The notes below the pieces were generated by a model that made no database searches, had not been told where the DNA came from, and worked only from the letters and a program-made list of their open reading frames with translations. Positions 56,431 to 64,000 of a stretch of 64,000 bases of DNA are shown one piece after another (the stretch's first letter is position 1; every line of letters starts with the position of its first letter). The position numbers were made by a program, and so were the translations under genes. This DNA is from Granulibacter bethesdensis CGDNIH1 (GTDB lineage: Bacteria > Pseudomonadota > Alphaproteobacteria > Acetobacterales > Acetobacteraceae): contig NC_008343.2 in the NCBI RefSeq assembly GCF_000014285.2, positions 1,266,501 through 1,330,500 of the forward strand, given 5' to 3'.

Positions 56431-57411
56431 ATGGTCACGCGCGTTCTGATTGATCACCGGCAGGGTGGCCGGCATGAGGCTGGCGTCCGGCACCCGGAGA
56501 AACAGCACCGCCCGGATAATCCGTCGCAGCCGAAACCGTCATGGATCAGGGTCAAGGCTCCGAACCATCCCGTCTATCACCAGACGCAGGCGCTGATGCG
56601 GGAAAACCGCCTCACCACGGTGTGTGAGGAAGCAGCCTGCCCCAATATCGGTGAATGCTGGAGCCAGCGTCACGCTACCATGATGATTATGGGCGATACC
56701 TGCACGCGGGCATGCAGCTTCTGCAACGTCAAAACCGGCCTGCCACATGCTCTGGATGGCGATGAACCGGCCCGGGTAGCGGATGCAGTGGCGCGACTGG
56801 GGCTGCGCCATGTCGTGATTACCTCCGTGGATCGGGACGATCTGAATGATGGTGGTGCTGCGCATATCGCGGCGGTCATAAAAGCTGTCAGATTGGCGGC
56901 ACCCGAGACCACGATTGAGGTGCTGACCCCGGATTTCCTGCGCAAACCGGGCGCTGCCGAGACTGTGGCGGAGGCTCGTCCGGACGTTTTCAACCATAAT
57001 CTGGAAACCGTTCCCCGGCTTTACCCTGCCATCCGGCCTGGGGCGCGGTATTTTCAGTCTTTGCGCCTGCTGGATCAGGTCAAGCGACTGGATCCGTCCA
57101 TTTTCACCAAATCGGGATTGATGGTCGGGTTGGGGGAAGATCGGGCTGAAATTGCTCAGGTCATGGATGATCTGCGCATTGCAGAGGTCGATTTCATCAC
57201 GCTGGGACAGTATTTGCAGCCGACCCCCAAGCATGCGGCCGTGGATAGGTTCGTGACACCGGATGAGTTTTCGGATTATGCCTCCATGGCTCGATCGAAA
57301 GGCTTCCTGATGGTTTCATCCTCGCCGTTGACCCGCAGCTCCTATCACGCCGATGCCGATTTTGCGGCCCTGCGCGCGGCCCGGATGGAACAGCAGCAGC
57401 GGATTGCCTGA
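56431..57411 (+). CDS. lipA: Lipoyl synthase
   Basis: 326 residues from the ATG at 56431. The auxiliary cluster cysteines lie in [13 protein letters not shown] and the radical-SAM cluster in [39 protein letters not shown] and [10 protein letters not shown] are also conserved. It inserts sulfur into octanoyl groups on the lipoyl domains encoded upstream. The start at 56410 is possible but less likely. The stop shares a base with the next start. Confidence 0.96.
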
Positions 57412-57899
57412 TGCCCAAACACGCTGAACGCAAATCCGTCCCCTATCAGGCCGCGCAGATGTTCGATCTGGTGGCGGATGTCGGGCGTTATCCCGAATTT
57501 TTGCCATGGTGCGTTGGTGCGCGGGTCAGAAGCCGGACTGAAACCCTGATGATCGCCGATCTGACGATCGGTTTCGGCCCGTTCCGCGAAACCTTTACCA
57601 GCCGCGTCGGGCTGCATCGGCCGGAGCGGATTGATGTGCGGTATGAAAACGGCCCGTTCCGCTATCTGAACAATCGCTGGACATTCATCCCGCATGCCAA
57701 TGGCTGCACGATTGATTTTTTCGTGGATTTTGAATTCCGCAACCGGCTGCTTCAGGCAGCTATCGGCACTGTGTTTACCGAAACAGTGCGGCGTATGGTC
57801 AATGCTTTCCTGAAACGGGCGGAAAATCTGTACGGCGTGATGCCTGATCAGGGCAGGGTAGTCACAGAAACAGGAAGTACCGCGCCCGTCAGAAGCTAA
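57411..57899 (+). CDS. RatA/Coq10-type START-domain protein
   Basis: 162 residues. PYQAAQMFDLVADVGRYPEF, LPWCVGARVRSRTETLMIAD, LTIGFGPFRETFTSRV and LQAAIGTVFTETVRRMVNAF match the Coq10/RatA group, which binds ubiquinone in respiratory bacteria. A role as ribosome-associated toxin (RatA) is described in E. coli for a homologue but is not implied here. Coupled to lipA by a TGATG overlap. Confidence 0.88.
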   Translation: MPKHAERKSVPYQAAQMFDLVADVGRYPEFLPWCVGARVRSRTETLMIADLTIGFGPFRETFTSRVGLHRPERIDVRYENGPFRYLNNRWTFIPHANGCTIDFFVDFEFRNRLLQAAIGTVFTETVRRMVNAFLKRAENLYGVMPDQGRVVTETGSTAPVRS

Positions 57900-58026
57900 T
57901 GCGTCCTGGAGACTGATTTTTTCTCAATCGTGCCATAAAGCCGCCTCGCTATCGACATGATGTGAGAATAAATCAATTCTTGGTTGATGAGGTCGATCTG
58001 GCCGAACCGAACAAGGATTGAAAACC

Positions 58027-58470
58027 ATGCGATTTGTATCGCTGCTGCCTTCATCTCTGGCGCTGAGCCTGCTACTGGCTGGCCTGACGGTTTCCCAACC
58101 GTCCATGGCGGCTGATCAGACCGGAAATGCGCCTGTTACCACTGCTGCACCGGTTGCTTCTGCTCCTTCCCCGGCCGCCGTAGAAAAGCCGAAAGATCAT
58201 CGCCATCGTACGCTGGCGCAGCGTTTCGAGGATGCCAACACCACCCATGATGGCAAATTGACACCCGAACAGGCGCAAAAAGGCATGCCGTTTGTCGCTC
58301 GGGATTTTGCGAAAATCGACAAAACCGCCAAAGGCTATGTGACGCTTGACGACATTCATGCTTATCAGAAGGAACGCCGTGCCGAGCGTAAGGCGAAGAA
58401 AGCTGCTGAAGCCGCTGCCAAGGCTGCTCCAACCGCAACAACTACCCCTTCTGCTCCCGCAGCACACTGA
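58027..58470 (+). CDS. Exported protein with degenerate EF-hands
   Basis: 147 residues from the ATG at 58027 (AAGGA upstream). A signal peptide (LLPSSLALSLLLAGLTVS, cleavage after SMA) is followed by an Ala/Pro/Val-rich linker. Two EF-hand-like loops come next (DANTTHDGKLTPEQ and DKTAKGYVTLDDI), then a Lys/Ala-rich tail (RRAERKAKKAAEAAAKAA). It may bind calcium in the periplasm; the second loop lacks several ligands. A single gene without clear partners. Confidence 0.75.
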   Translation: MRFVSLLPSSLALSLLLAGLTVSQPSMAADQTGNAPVTTAAPVASAPSPAAVEKPKDHRHRTLAQRFEDANTTHDGKLTPEQAQKGMPFVARDFAKIDKTAKGYVTLDDIHAYQKERRAERKAKKAAEAAAKAAPTATTTPSAPAAH

Positions 58471-58550
58471 ATTGTAATCGCATGACGATAACGGTCTGAC
58501 CGTGGCAAGGTGTTCTGATCGCTGGCCAGCTTTGAAAACAAGGAGCGATT

Positions 58551-59429
58551 ATGATTCAGCGTCTAAACGGTCAGGCCGTCGAGACTCCCCAGATCCTGAT
58601 GACGGATCCGGCACATTACACCGTCTCCTACGCCATCAATCCATGGATGGACCCGGATAGCTGGGCGGCAGACGCGGAGACCAATGCCGCTGCTGCAAAA
58701 AAATCCGCTGACAGGCTGGTGGAACATTTACGGGCCTGCGGTGCCAGTCTTGAAATCATTCCCGGTGCGCCCGGCCTGCCGGATATGGTGTTTCCCGCCA
58801 ATGCCGGAACGGTGCTGGATGGACGCATGCTCCTGGCCCGCTTTCTTCATCCACAGCGTCAGGGGGAGGAGCCATATTTTCTGGCCGCGTTCGAAAGCCT
58901 GAAAGAACGTGGCATTTTGCAGGATATCGCTTTTCTTCCTGAAGGGGCCGTGCAGGAAGGGGCCGGAGATGCAATCTGGGATCGGCGCCGCGGATTTTTC
59001 TGGACCGGTTTTGGTCAGCGCAGCAACCGGGAAGGGGTGGAAGCCGTTGCCCGTTATTTCAGCCAGGATGTTGTCACGCTGGAACTGGCGACGCCACAAT
59101 TCTATCATCTGGACACATGTTTCTGCCCACTGAGCGGCGGAGATGTATTGTATTATCCTCCCGCCTTTACCCCTGCCTCTCTGTCCGCGATCGAGGCACA
59201 TGTCGCGCCTGAGCATCGCCTGGTGGCTGATCAGGAAGATGCCGACCGTTTTTGTGTGAACGCGGTTAACATCGGCCAGACTGTTATCATGGCACAGGCG
59301 GCGGCGCGACTGCGGGGAAGGCTGTCGGAGCGTGGCTATGTGGTCCGGGAGACAGATCTAACACCTTATATCATGTCCGGTGGCGGGGCTTACTGCATGA
59401 CATTGCGGCTGGACCGTTCAAGCCGTTAG
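58551..59429 (+). CDS. Amidinotransferase-fold hydrolase (DDAH-like)
   Basis: 292 residues of the guanidino-group-modifying fold. The amino-terminal ILMTDPAHYTVSYAINPWMD, the substrate loop PGLPDMVFPANAGTVLDG, the catalytic His region FYHLDTCFCPLSGGDVLYYP and the catalytic Cys in SGGGAYCMTLRLDRS are all present. It probably hydrolyses a methylated arginine, arginine or a related guanidine compound; the exact substrate is unresolved. An AAGGAGCG site precedes the ATG. Confidence 0.85.
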   Translation: MIQRLNGQAVETPQILMTDPAHYTVSYAINPWMDPDSWAADAETNAAAAKKSADRLVEHLRACGASLEIIPGAPGLPDMVFPANAGTVLDGRMLLARFLHPQRQGEEPYFLAAFESLKERGILQDIAFLPEGAVQEGAGDAIWDRRRGFFWTGFGQRSNREGVEAVARYFSQDVVTLELATPQFYHLDTCFCPLSGGDVLYYPPAFTPASLSAIEAHVAPEHRLVADQEDADRFCVNAVNIGQTVIMAQAAARLRGRLSERGYVVRETDLTPYIMSGGGAYCMTLRLDRSSR

Positions 59430-59432
59430 GTC

Positions 59433-59924
59433 TCAATCTCTGGCAGCTTCCCGCAGCATATGCAGGGCATGCACGACCGTGGCAGCCCTGACCTCGGTGC
59501 GGTTGCCGGAGAAAACCCGCGATTCCGTGATTGAGCCATGCAGGCGACGGGACAAGCCGAACCAGACCAGCCCGACCGGCTTACCTTCACTCTCTCCGGT
59601 AGGGCCGGCAATCCCTGTGACAGACAACGCAAACTCGGCATGGGAGGCATTCAGTGCCCCTTGGGCCATCGCCAGAGCCACTTCTTCACTTACGGCGCCC
59701 ACTTCCTCGATCAGGGAGAGCGGCACGCCGAGCATCTCGCTTTTCGACGCATTGGAGTAGGTCACAAAGCCGCGATCAAACATTGCGCTGGCCCCGGAGA
59801 TGGCTGTCAGGGTCGCGGCGATCAGGCCGCCTGTGCAGCTTTCCGCCGTAGCCACAACCTTACCACGTCGGGCAAAATCCTCGACCAGAGTGATTGCCTC
59901 GCGGATGATAGAATCCTCGATCAT
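59433..59924 (-). CDS. PncC/CinA carboxy-terminal-type nicotinamide-nucleotide amidase
   Basis: 163 residues. VATAESCTGGLIAATLTAIS, GASAMFDRGFVTYSNASKSE, MLGVPLSLIEEVGAVSEEVA and FALSVTGIAGPTGESEGKPV are the CinA-C signature, with the nucleophile in AESCTGG. It deamidates nicotinamide mononucleotide in pyridine-nucleotide salvage. It is followed upstream on the same strand by pgpA, a frequent pairing. Confidence 0.92.
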   Translation of the reverse strand: MIEDSIIREAITLVEDFARRGKVVATAESCTGGLIAATLTAISGASAMFDRGFVTYSNASKSEMLGVPLSLIEEVGAVSEEVALAMAQGALNASHAEFALSVTGIAGPTGESEGKPVGLVWFGLSRRLHGSITESRVFSGNRTEVRAATVVHALHMLREAARD

Positions 59925-59954
59925 CGTATTTTACTCCCTTGATAATAAAAAATA

Positions 59955-60413
59955 TTATCCAAGCAGATGGGGTGCAGCCAGCCGTATGAAAACAAGGATC
60001 ATCGCCCCTGCAATTCCGGCCAGAATATCATCGCCCATCACGCCCATTGCATCTTTCTTCCTATCCGCCCAGCCGATTGGTCCAAGCTTCGTAATGTCCA
60101 GCACCCTGAAAATCAGAAACGCCAGAGCAAGGGCTGTGGTTGTGGGATGAAGGGGCAGGGCCAACATTGTAATCCACATACCGGCAAATTCGTCGATGAC
60201 GACCCAGCCGGGATCATTGAGCGCTCCGCAGGCCCGTACAGCCCACCAGCCCCCCAGACAGGCTGCCAGAGCGGCAATGCCCAGCAACAGGGGTGACACC
60301 CACCAGAGGAAGGCTCCGGCAATCAGCGCGAAGGCCGTGCCAACGGTTCCGGCACCTTGCATGACGATCAGCCCGGAACCGAAGCCGCTGGCAATGAAAC
60401 GGGGAATGTTCAT
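59955..60413 (-). CDS. pgpA: Phosphatidylglycerophosphatase A
   Basis: 152 residues from the ATG at 60413, preceded by GAAGG. Four hydrophobic segments are seen (for example FALIAGAFLWWVSPLLLGIA). The conserved DPGWVVIDEFAGMWITMLAL and IGWADRKKDAMGVMGDDILA carry the acidic residues of the PgpA active site. It dephosphorylates PGP to phosphatidylglycerol in the inner membrane. A TTG start at 60425 would overlap the lytic transglycosylase stop and is less likely. Confidence 0.92.
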   Translation of the reverse strand: MNIPRFIASGFGSGLIVMQGAGTVGTAFALIAGAFLWWVSPLLLGIAALAACLGGWWAVRACGALNDPGWVVIDEFAGMWITMLALPLHPTTTALALAFLIFRVLDITKLGPIGWADRKKDAMGVMGDDILAGIAGAMILVFIRLAAPHLLG

Positions 60414-60421
60414 GGAAACCT

Positions 60422-62524
60422 TCAATGCGCCAAAGCAGGAGCGGATAACAAGGGCGGCTCCGTCAATGAATCATTGCGTTTCGCACGATAAACCATTGTA
60501 TTTTCAATCACTCTCTGAACATAGTTGCGCGTTTCGTTGAACGGAATTAACTCGATCCAGTCGATCGCGTTCTGGAAGCTGGCGTAATCTATGCGCCATG
60601 CATCGACCCGATGCGGACCGGCATTATATCCGGCGACGGCCAGTGGCACGGCTTGCCCAAAGCGATCCAGCAGCCCTTGCAGATAGGTGCTGCCCAGCCG
60701 GACATTCAGCGCTGGATCACTGAGAAGCTGAGCGGATGAGACGGTGATGCCCAAGGTTCGGGCGACCTGACTGGCGGTGGCAGGCATCAACTGCATCAAG
60801 CCACGTGCTCCGGCAGGGCTTTCCGCCTGCGGGTCGAAGCTGCTTTCCTGACGAATAATCCCCAGTGTCAGTGGCACCGGGGTTGCACTTTGTTCGACAG
60901 GTGCATCCGGCGGCCAGCCGGTAACGGGCAGCATCGCCCCATCACGGCCCATCCGGCGGGCCACAAAGACCGCGACATCCGGCAAACCAGCCTGTACCGC
61001 CAGATGTGCCGTCAGCGCATGGACTGTTCCGGCAGGCAGTTGACGACCAGCCTCGGCCTCATCCGCCTGCAACAGGAAAGCACGTGCCCGGCGGCTCTCT
61101 TCCCATGAAATCAGCAGCAGGGCGGCTCTGACCAACTCCTGCCCGGAATAGGATTCCAGTTGCGCACTGCTCCAGCCCGGATCGTTTAGAGAGCGGATAT
61201 GCCGCCCCAGGCTGGATGGAGATTCTCCAGCCTGCAAGGCTCCAAGCTGCCCATAGAACGTGACAGGCCATGCTGCCGCCTGAAGCCACTCAGCCTTTGC
61301 CGTTGCCTCATCACCACGGGCCTGTGCAACCTCCCCGAGCCAGTAATGTGCCCTGGACAAGGTCAGCACGGCGTTGCCTGAGGAAAGCAATGAACGAAAA
61401 CGATTTTCCGCAGCAGCAGGATCACGCAGAAAACGGAGCGCGATAAAACCAGCTAAAAACTCGCTTTCTGCCTTTTGTACAGGGGTTGAGGCACTCCCCC
61501 CCGTGATGACCTCGAAAGCCAGCCGGGCATTGTCTTGGCCGCCATCTTTCAGCAAGGCGCGGGCGAGGATTGTGCGTTCCTGCCGGAAGGCGGCGTTATG
61601 AGCAGCGGATTCCGCCTGTTCTGCGGTGTCACCATCCTGTTTCCAGACTGAGGCCGCATCCTGATCATGATCGGTCAGGCGCAGATAGCGCGCGCTGGCC
61701 AGCACCATCACGGGTGAGGATTTCGCCTCTCCCGACAGGGCGTTAAACAACGATAGAGCGGTTGGTTCCTTGCGCCACAGCGCAGCGAGGGCCGTGGCAC
61801 TGGCACGATCAGAGGCGGGCAAATATGGAATCTGGCGGAAAGCCGCCTCCATATTGGTCAGCAGAAGGGCCTGATAGCGGGCTTTCCGGGTCTCTGCCGT
61901 TAAGGCCTGACTCCATTTTTGCCGTATCAAAGTCTCCTGCGTCTGATTGCCTTTGCCCTCGGCCCACAGTGTTCTGATCTGGTCCAGAGCAGTGCTGGTT
62001 GCTCCGGTTGCGCTCCATGCCTCGGCACAGCGAATCTGCGCATCGACCAGAGCAGGATGCAGCGAGTCGCAGAGAGAAGCCGCTTTGGCATTATCCTGTT
62101 CTGCCACAATGGCCTGATCGCGGCGGCGCGCCAGAGTCGATTGCATCGGCCAGCCCGGATTGGCTGCCATGAAGGCGGCAATATCCGGGGCGGACATCGC
62201 TCCGGGCGCCAATGCCCGATAAAATGTGACCAGCTTGACCGCGACCGGATCAGGGAGTGCCGATGCCTCAGCCATGGCCTGGTCCCATTGATCGGCACGG
62301 ATCAGGGCACCGATCGTGTTTGTCGATGCTGGTGGTGAGGATTTTTTTATAACACTATCAGTGACTTGCGAAGAAATGCTGCCATCATGTGGCCGTGTGG
62401 AGCATCCCGTCTGGGCAATGACTGCCAGAAGAGTTGCCCAAAGGGTTACCCCCTGGCGGATACGCAACAGGGAAGGGATCATCGTGTTCACAATCATGCG
62501 GCTGGAGATGAGGGTGGAAAGCAT
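60422..62524 (-). CDS. Soluble-type lytic transglycosylase, lipoprotein
   Basis: About 700 residues from the ATG at 62524 (alternatives at 62497 and 62482). A lipobox LLAVIAQTGC follows a short basic start, so it is anchored in a membrane. A long helical superhelix of repeats (about residues 60-530) follows, as in Slt70. The catalytic domain contains LTLGIIRQESSFDPQAESPA (catalytic Glu), GARGLMQLMPATASQVARTL and VAGYNAGPHRVDAW. It cleaves peptidoglycan glycan strands to 1,6-anhydro products. It is divergent from dapA. Confidence 0.9.
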   Translation of the reverse strand: MLSTLISSRMIVNTMIPSLLRIRQGVTLWATLLAVIAQTGCSTRPHDGSISSQVTDSVIKKSSPPASTNTIGALIRADQWDQAMAEASALPDPVAVKLVTFYRALAPGAMSAPDIAAFMAANPGWPMQSTLARRRDQAIVAEQDNAKAASLCDSLHPALVDAQIRCAEAWSATGATSTALDQIRTLWAEGKGNQTQETLIRQKWSQALTAETRKARYQALLLTNMEAAFRQIPYLPASDRASATALAALWRKEPTALSLFNALSGEAKSSPVMVLASARYLRLTDHDQDAASVWKQDGDTAEQAESAAHNAAFRQERTILARALLKDGGQDNARLAFEVITGGSASTPVQKAESEFLAGFIALRFLRDPAAAENRFRSLLSSGNAVLTLSRAHYWLGEVAQARGDEATAKAEWLQAAAWPVTFYGQLGALQAGESPSSLGRHIRSLNDPGWSSAQLESYSGQELVRAALLLISWEESRRARAFLLQADEAEAGRQLPAGTVHALTAHLAVQAGLPDVAVFVARRMGRDGAMLPVTGWPPDAPVEQSATPVPLTLGIIRQESSFDPQAESPAGARGLMQLMPATASQVARTLGITVSSAQLLSDPALNVRLGSTYLQGLLDRFGQAVPLAVAGYNAGPHRVDAWRIDYASFQNAIDWIELIPFNETRNYVQRVIENTMVYRAKRNDSLTEPPLLSAPALAH

Positions 62525-62650
62525 TGCAGGGGAGTGTAGCAAGCGGCGATCTTGCAGCGCATCCCCCGCGCGCTTAGCTTCCGCGTTTTCGCAACATACC
62601 GCGTGACCCGGGCCGGCAGGCCTGGCCCGGTTCGTCTCAGGGAGCTTTCC

Positions 62651-63541
62651 ATGTTCAAGGGGTCGCTTGTCGCGCTGATCACGCCCATGCGTGAGGACGG
62701 ATCGGTGGATGAGGAAGCGCTGGCCCGCTTCGTCGACTGGCAGATCACCGAAGGAACGCACGGTCTGGTTCCGGTGGGAACGACCGGAGAATCAGCGACC
62801 CTGACGCATCATGAACACAAGCGCGTCGTCGAAATCACGGTAGAAGTCGCCAAAGGCCGCGTCCCTGTGATGGCGGGAGCCGGATCGAACAGCACAACGG
62901 AAGCCATTGATCTGGTTCGCCATGCGAAACAGGCCGGTGCCGATGCCGCGCTGGTGGTCACGCCGTATTACAACAAGCCGACTCAGGAAGGCCTGTACTT
63001 ACATTACATGGCTATTGCCGATGCCGTGGAACTACCGATCTACATCTATAATATTCCCGGTCGTAGCGTGGTTGAGATGTCAATCGAAACGATGGCACGT
63101 CTGGCCCGCCATCCGAACATTGTTGGCGTCAAGGATGCGACAGCCAATCTGGTGAAGCCGCTTCAGACACGTCGTCTGTGCGGTGATGATTTCATCCAGC
63201 TCTCCGGTGAGGACCCGACAGCGGTGGCGTATCTGGCCGCTGGTGGCGCGGGTTGTATCAGTGTGACGGGCAACATCGCTCCGAAACTGTGCAGCCAGAT
63301 GCAGACGGCATGGGCCGAGGGCCGTATCAAGGATGCTCAGGCCATTCAGCAACGTCTGTATCCGCTGCATGAAGCCATGTTTGTGGAAAGCAATCCCGTG
63401 CCGGTCAAATACGGAGCCTCCTTGCTCGGTCTGACAGCGGCTCGCTGCCGTCTGCCAATGGCGCCGATCAGCCAGGCGGCGGCTGAACGGGTTCGCGAGG
63501 CAATGACTGAAGTCGGCCTGCTGTCCCAATCAGCCGGATAA
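62651..63541 (+). CDS. dapA: 4-hydroxy-tetrahydrodipicolinate synthase
   Basis: 296 residues from the ATG at 62651, with AGGGAGC upstream. The substrate motif PVGTTGESATL, the Tyr in IYIYNIPGRSVVEMS and the Schiff-base Lys in GVKDATANL are all present. The enzyme makes the first committed precursor of diaminopimelate and lysine. smpB follows after 8 bases, a common pairing. The 126 bases to the lytic transglycosylase start contain both promoters. Confidence 0.97.
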   Translation: MFKGSLVALITPMREDGSVDEEALARFVDWQITEGTHGLVPVGTTGESATLTHHEHKRVVEITVEVAKGRVPVMAGAGSNSTTEAIDLVRHAKQAGADAALVVTPYYNKPTQEGLYLHYMAIADAVELPIYIYNIPGRSVVEMSIETMARLARHPNIVGVKDATANLVKPLQTRRLCGDDFIQLSGEDPTAVAYLAAGGAGCISVTGNIAPKLCSQMQTAWAEGRIKDAQAIQQRLYPLHEAMFVESNPVPVKYGASLLGLTAARCRLPMAPISQAAAERVREAMTEVGLLSQSAG

Positions 63542-63549
63542 TCAATCAT

Positions 63550-64000
63550 ATGGCGGAGACAAAAAGCGGCAAATCCGGGCTGATCAGCCATGGCGTCGCT
63601 GCCCAGAACCGTAAGGCGCGTTTCGATTACACCATCAAGGAAACGGTCGAGGCCGGACTTGTGCTCAAGGGGCCGGAGGTCAAATCCCTCCGGCATGGCC
63701 GCGCGACGTTAAGCGAAGCCTGGGCGGGAGAACGGGATGGCGAGATGTTCCTGTTCAACGCCTATATCCCGGAATATCAGGGTGGTGTGTTGTCCCGGTT
63801 CGAGCCGCGTTCCCCACGCAAGCTGCTGCTCAAGCGCAAGCAGATCAACCATCTGCTCGGGGCTGTTCAGAAACAGGGTCAGACAGTCGTGCCGCTCCAG
63901 ATCCATTTCAATGAGCGCGGCATGGCCAAGGTGCTGCTGGGCGTTGCCGAAGGACGTAACAAGGCCGACAAACGCGCCGCCATTGCCTCCCGGGACTGGC
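63550..64000 (+). CDS. smpB: SsrA-binding protein (cut by the right edge)
   Basis: 150 codons visible, nearly the whole gene. NRKARFDYTIKETVEAGLVL, KGPEVKSLRHGRATLSEAWA, YIPEYQGGVLSRFEPRSPRK, LLLKRKQINHLLGAVQKQGQ and AEGRNKADKRAAIASRDW match SmpB. It delivers tmRNA to stalled ribosomes. The last few residues and stop are outside the window. Confidence 0.96.
   Translation, partial: MAETKSGKSGLISHGVAAQNRKARFDYTIKETVEAGLVLKGPEVKSLRHGRATLSEAWAGERDGEMFLFNAYIPEYQGGVLSRFEPRSPRKLLLKRKQINHLLGAVQKQGQTVVPLQIHFNERGMAKVLLGVAEGRNKADKRAAIASRDW

Overview
The window looks like chromosome of an acetic-acid-type alphaproteobacterium (Acetobacteraceae, perhaps close to Granulibacter). The basis is inference from gene content: a pyruvate dehydrogenase E1-beta that carries its own lipoyl domain, a pdhA-pdhB-pdhC-lpdA-lipA cluster, and a giant beta-strand-repeat surface-type protein. 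No 16S gene is present to confirm this.

Layout. (1) 1-4554, minus strand: the amino-terminal 1518 codons of a giant repeat protein whose gene runs off the left edge, followed by an AT-rich gap. (2) 4.9-22.4 kb: housekeeping and envelope genes. These are cysS, a TrmH-type RNA methyltransferase, a three-gene amino-sugar cassette (epimerase, PLP aminotransferase, hexapeptide acyltransferase), a two-domain glycosyltransferase, a molybdopterin oxidoreductase, a small secreted protein, tRNA-Gln, ppx-rlmE, guaB, an RsmB-type methyltransferase with a GNAT, and guaA. (3) 22,428-48,268: a genomic island of about 25.8 kb inserted at the 3' end of guaA. It is bounded by 23-bp direct repeats (22/23 identical) that both encode the guaA C-terminus. 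(4) 48.3-64 kb: the core resumes with tRNA-Thr, eno, an FtsB-like protein, the PDH/lipoate cluster, a RatA/Coq10 protein, an EF-hand protein, an amidinotransferase-fold enzyme, a PncC-type amidase, pgpA, a lytic transglycosylase, dapA and a partial smpB.

The island opens with a tyrosine integrase broken by a one-base frameshift and an AlpA-type regulator. Its middle is a patchwork of small metabolic or detoxification genes, each near a LysR or HxlR regulator: hydrolases, cupin, SDR, tautomerases, metallo-hydrolases, and an AHL-lactonase-like gene broken by a one-base frameshift. A class A beta-lactamase with unusual motifs is also present. Decay is visible: a degenerate IS5-type element, a truncated VOC gene, and reciprocal fragments of a LysR/bla pair.

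The right end carries the most interesting unit: five genes, each overlapping the next by 1 to 8 bases. They are an AbiEi-like antitoxin, an AbiEii-like nucleotidyltransferase toxin, an OLD-family ATPase-TOPRIM nuclease, a UvrD-like helicase (together a Gabija-like pair), and a small protein with a possible ADP-ribosyltransferase-like motif pattern. A perfect 9-bp-arm inverted repeat sits directly before the first gene. The arrangement suggests one co-regulated anti-phage operon in which a type IV toxin-antitoxin and a Gabija-like module are translationally coupled, with an extra uncharacterised component.
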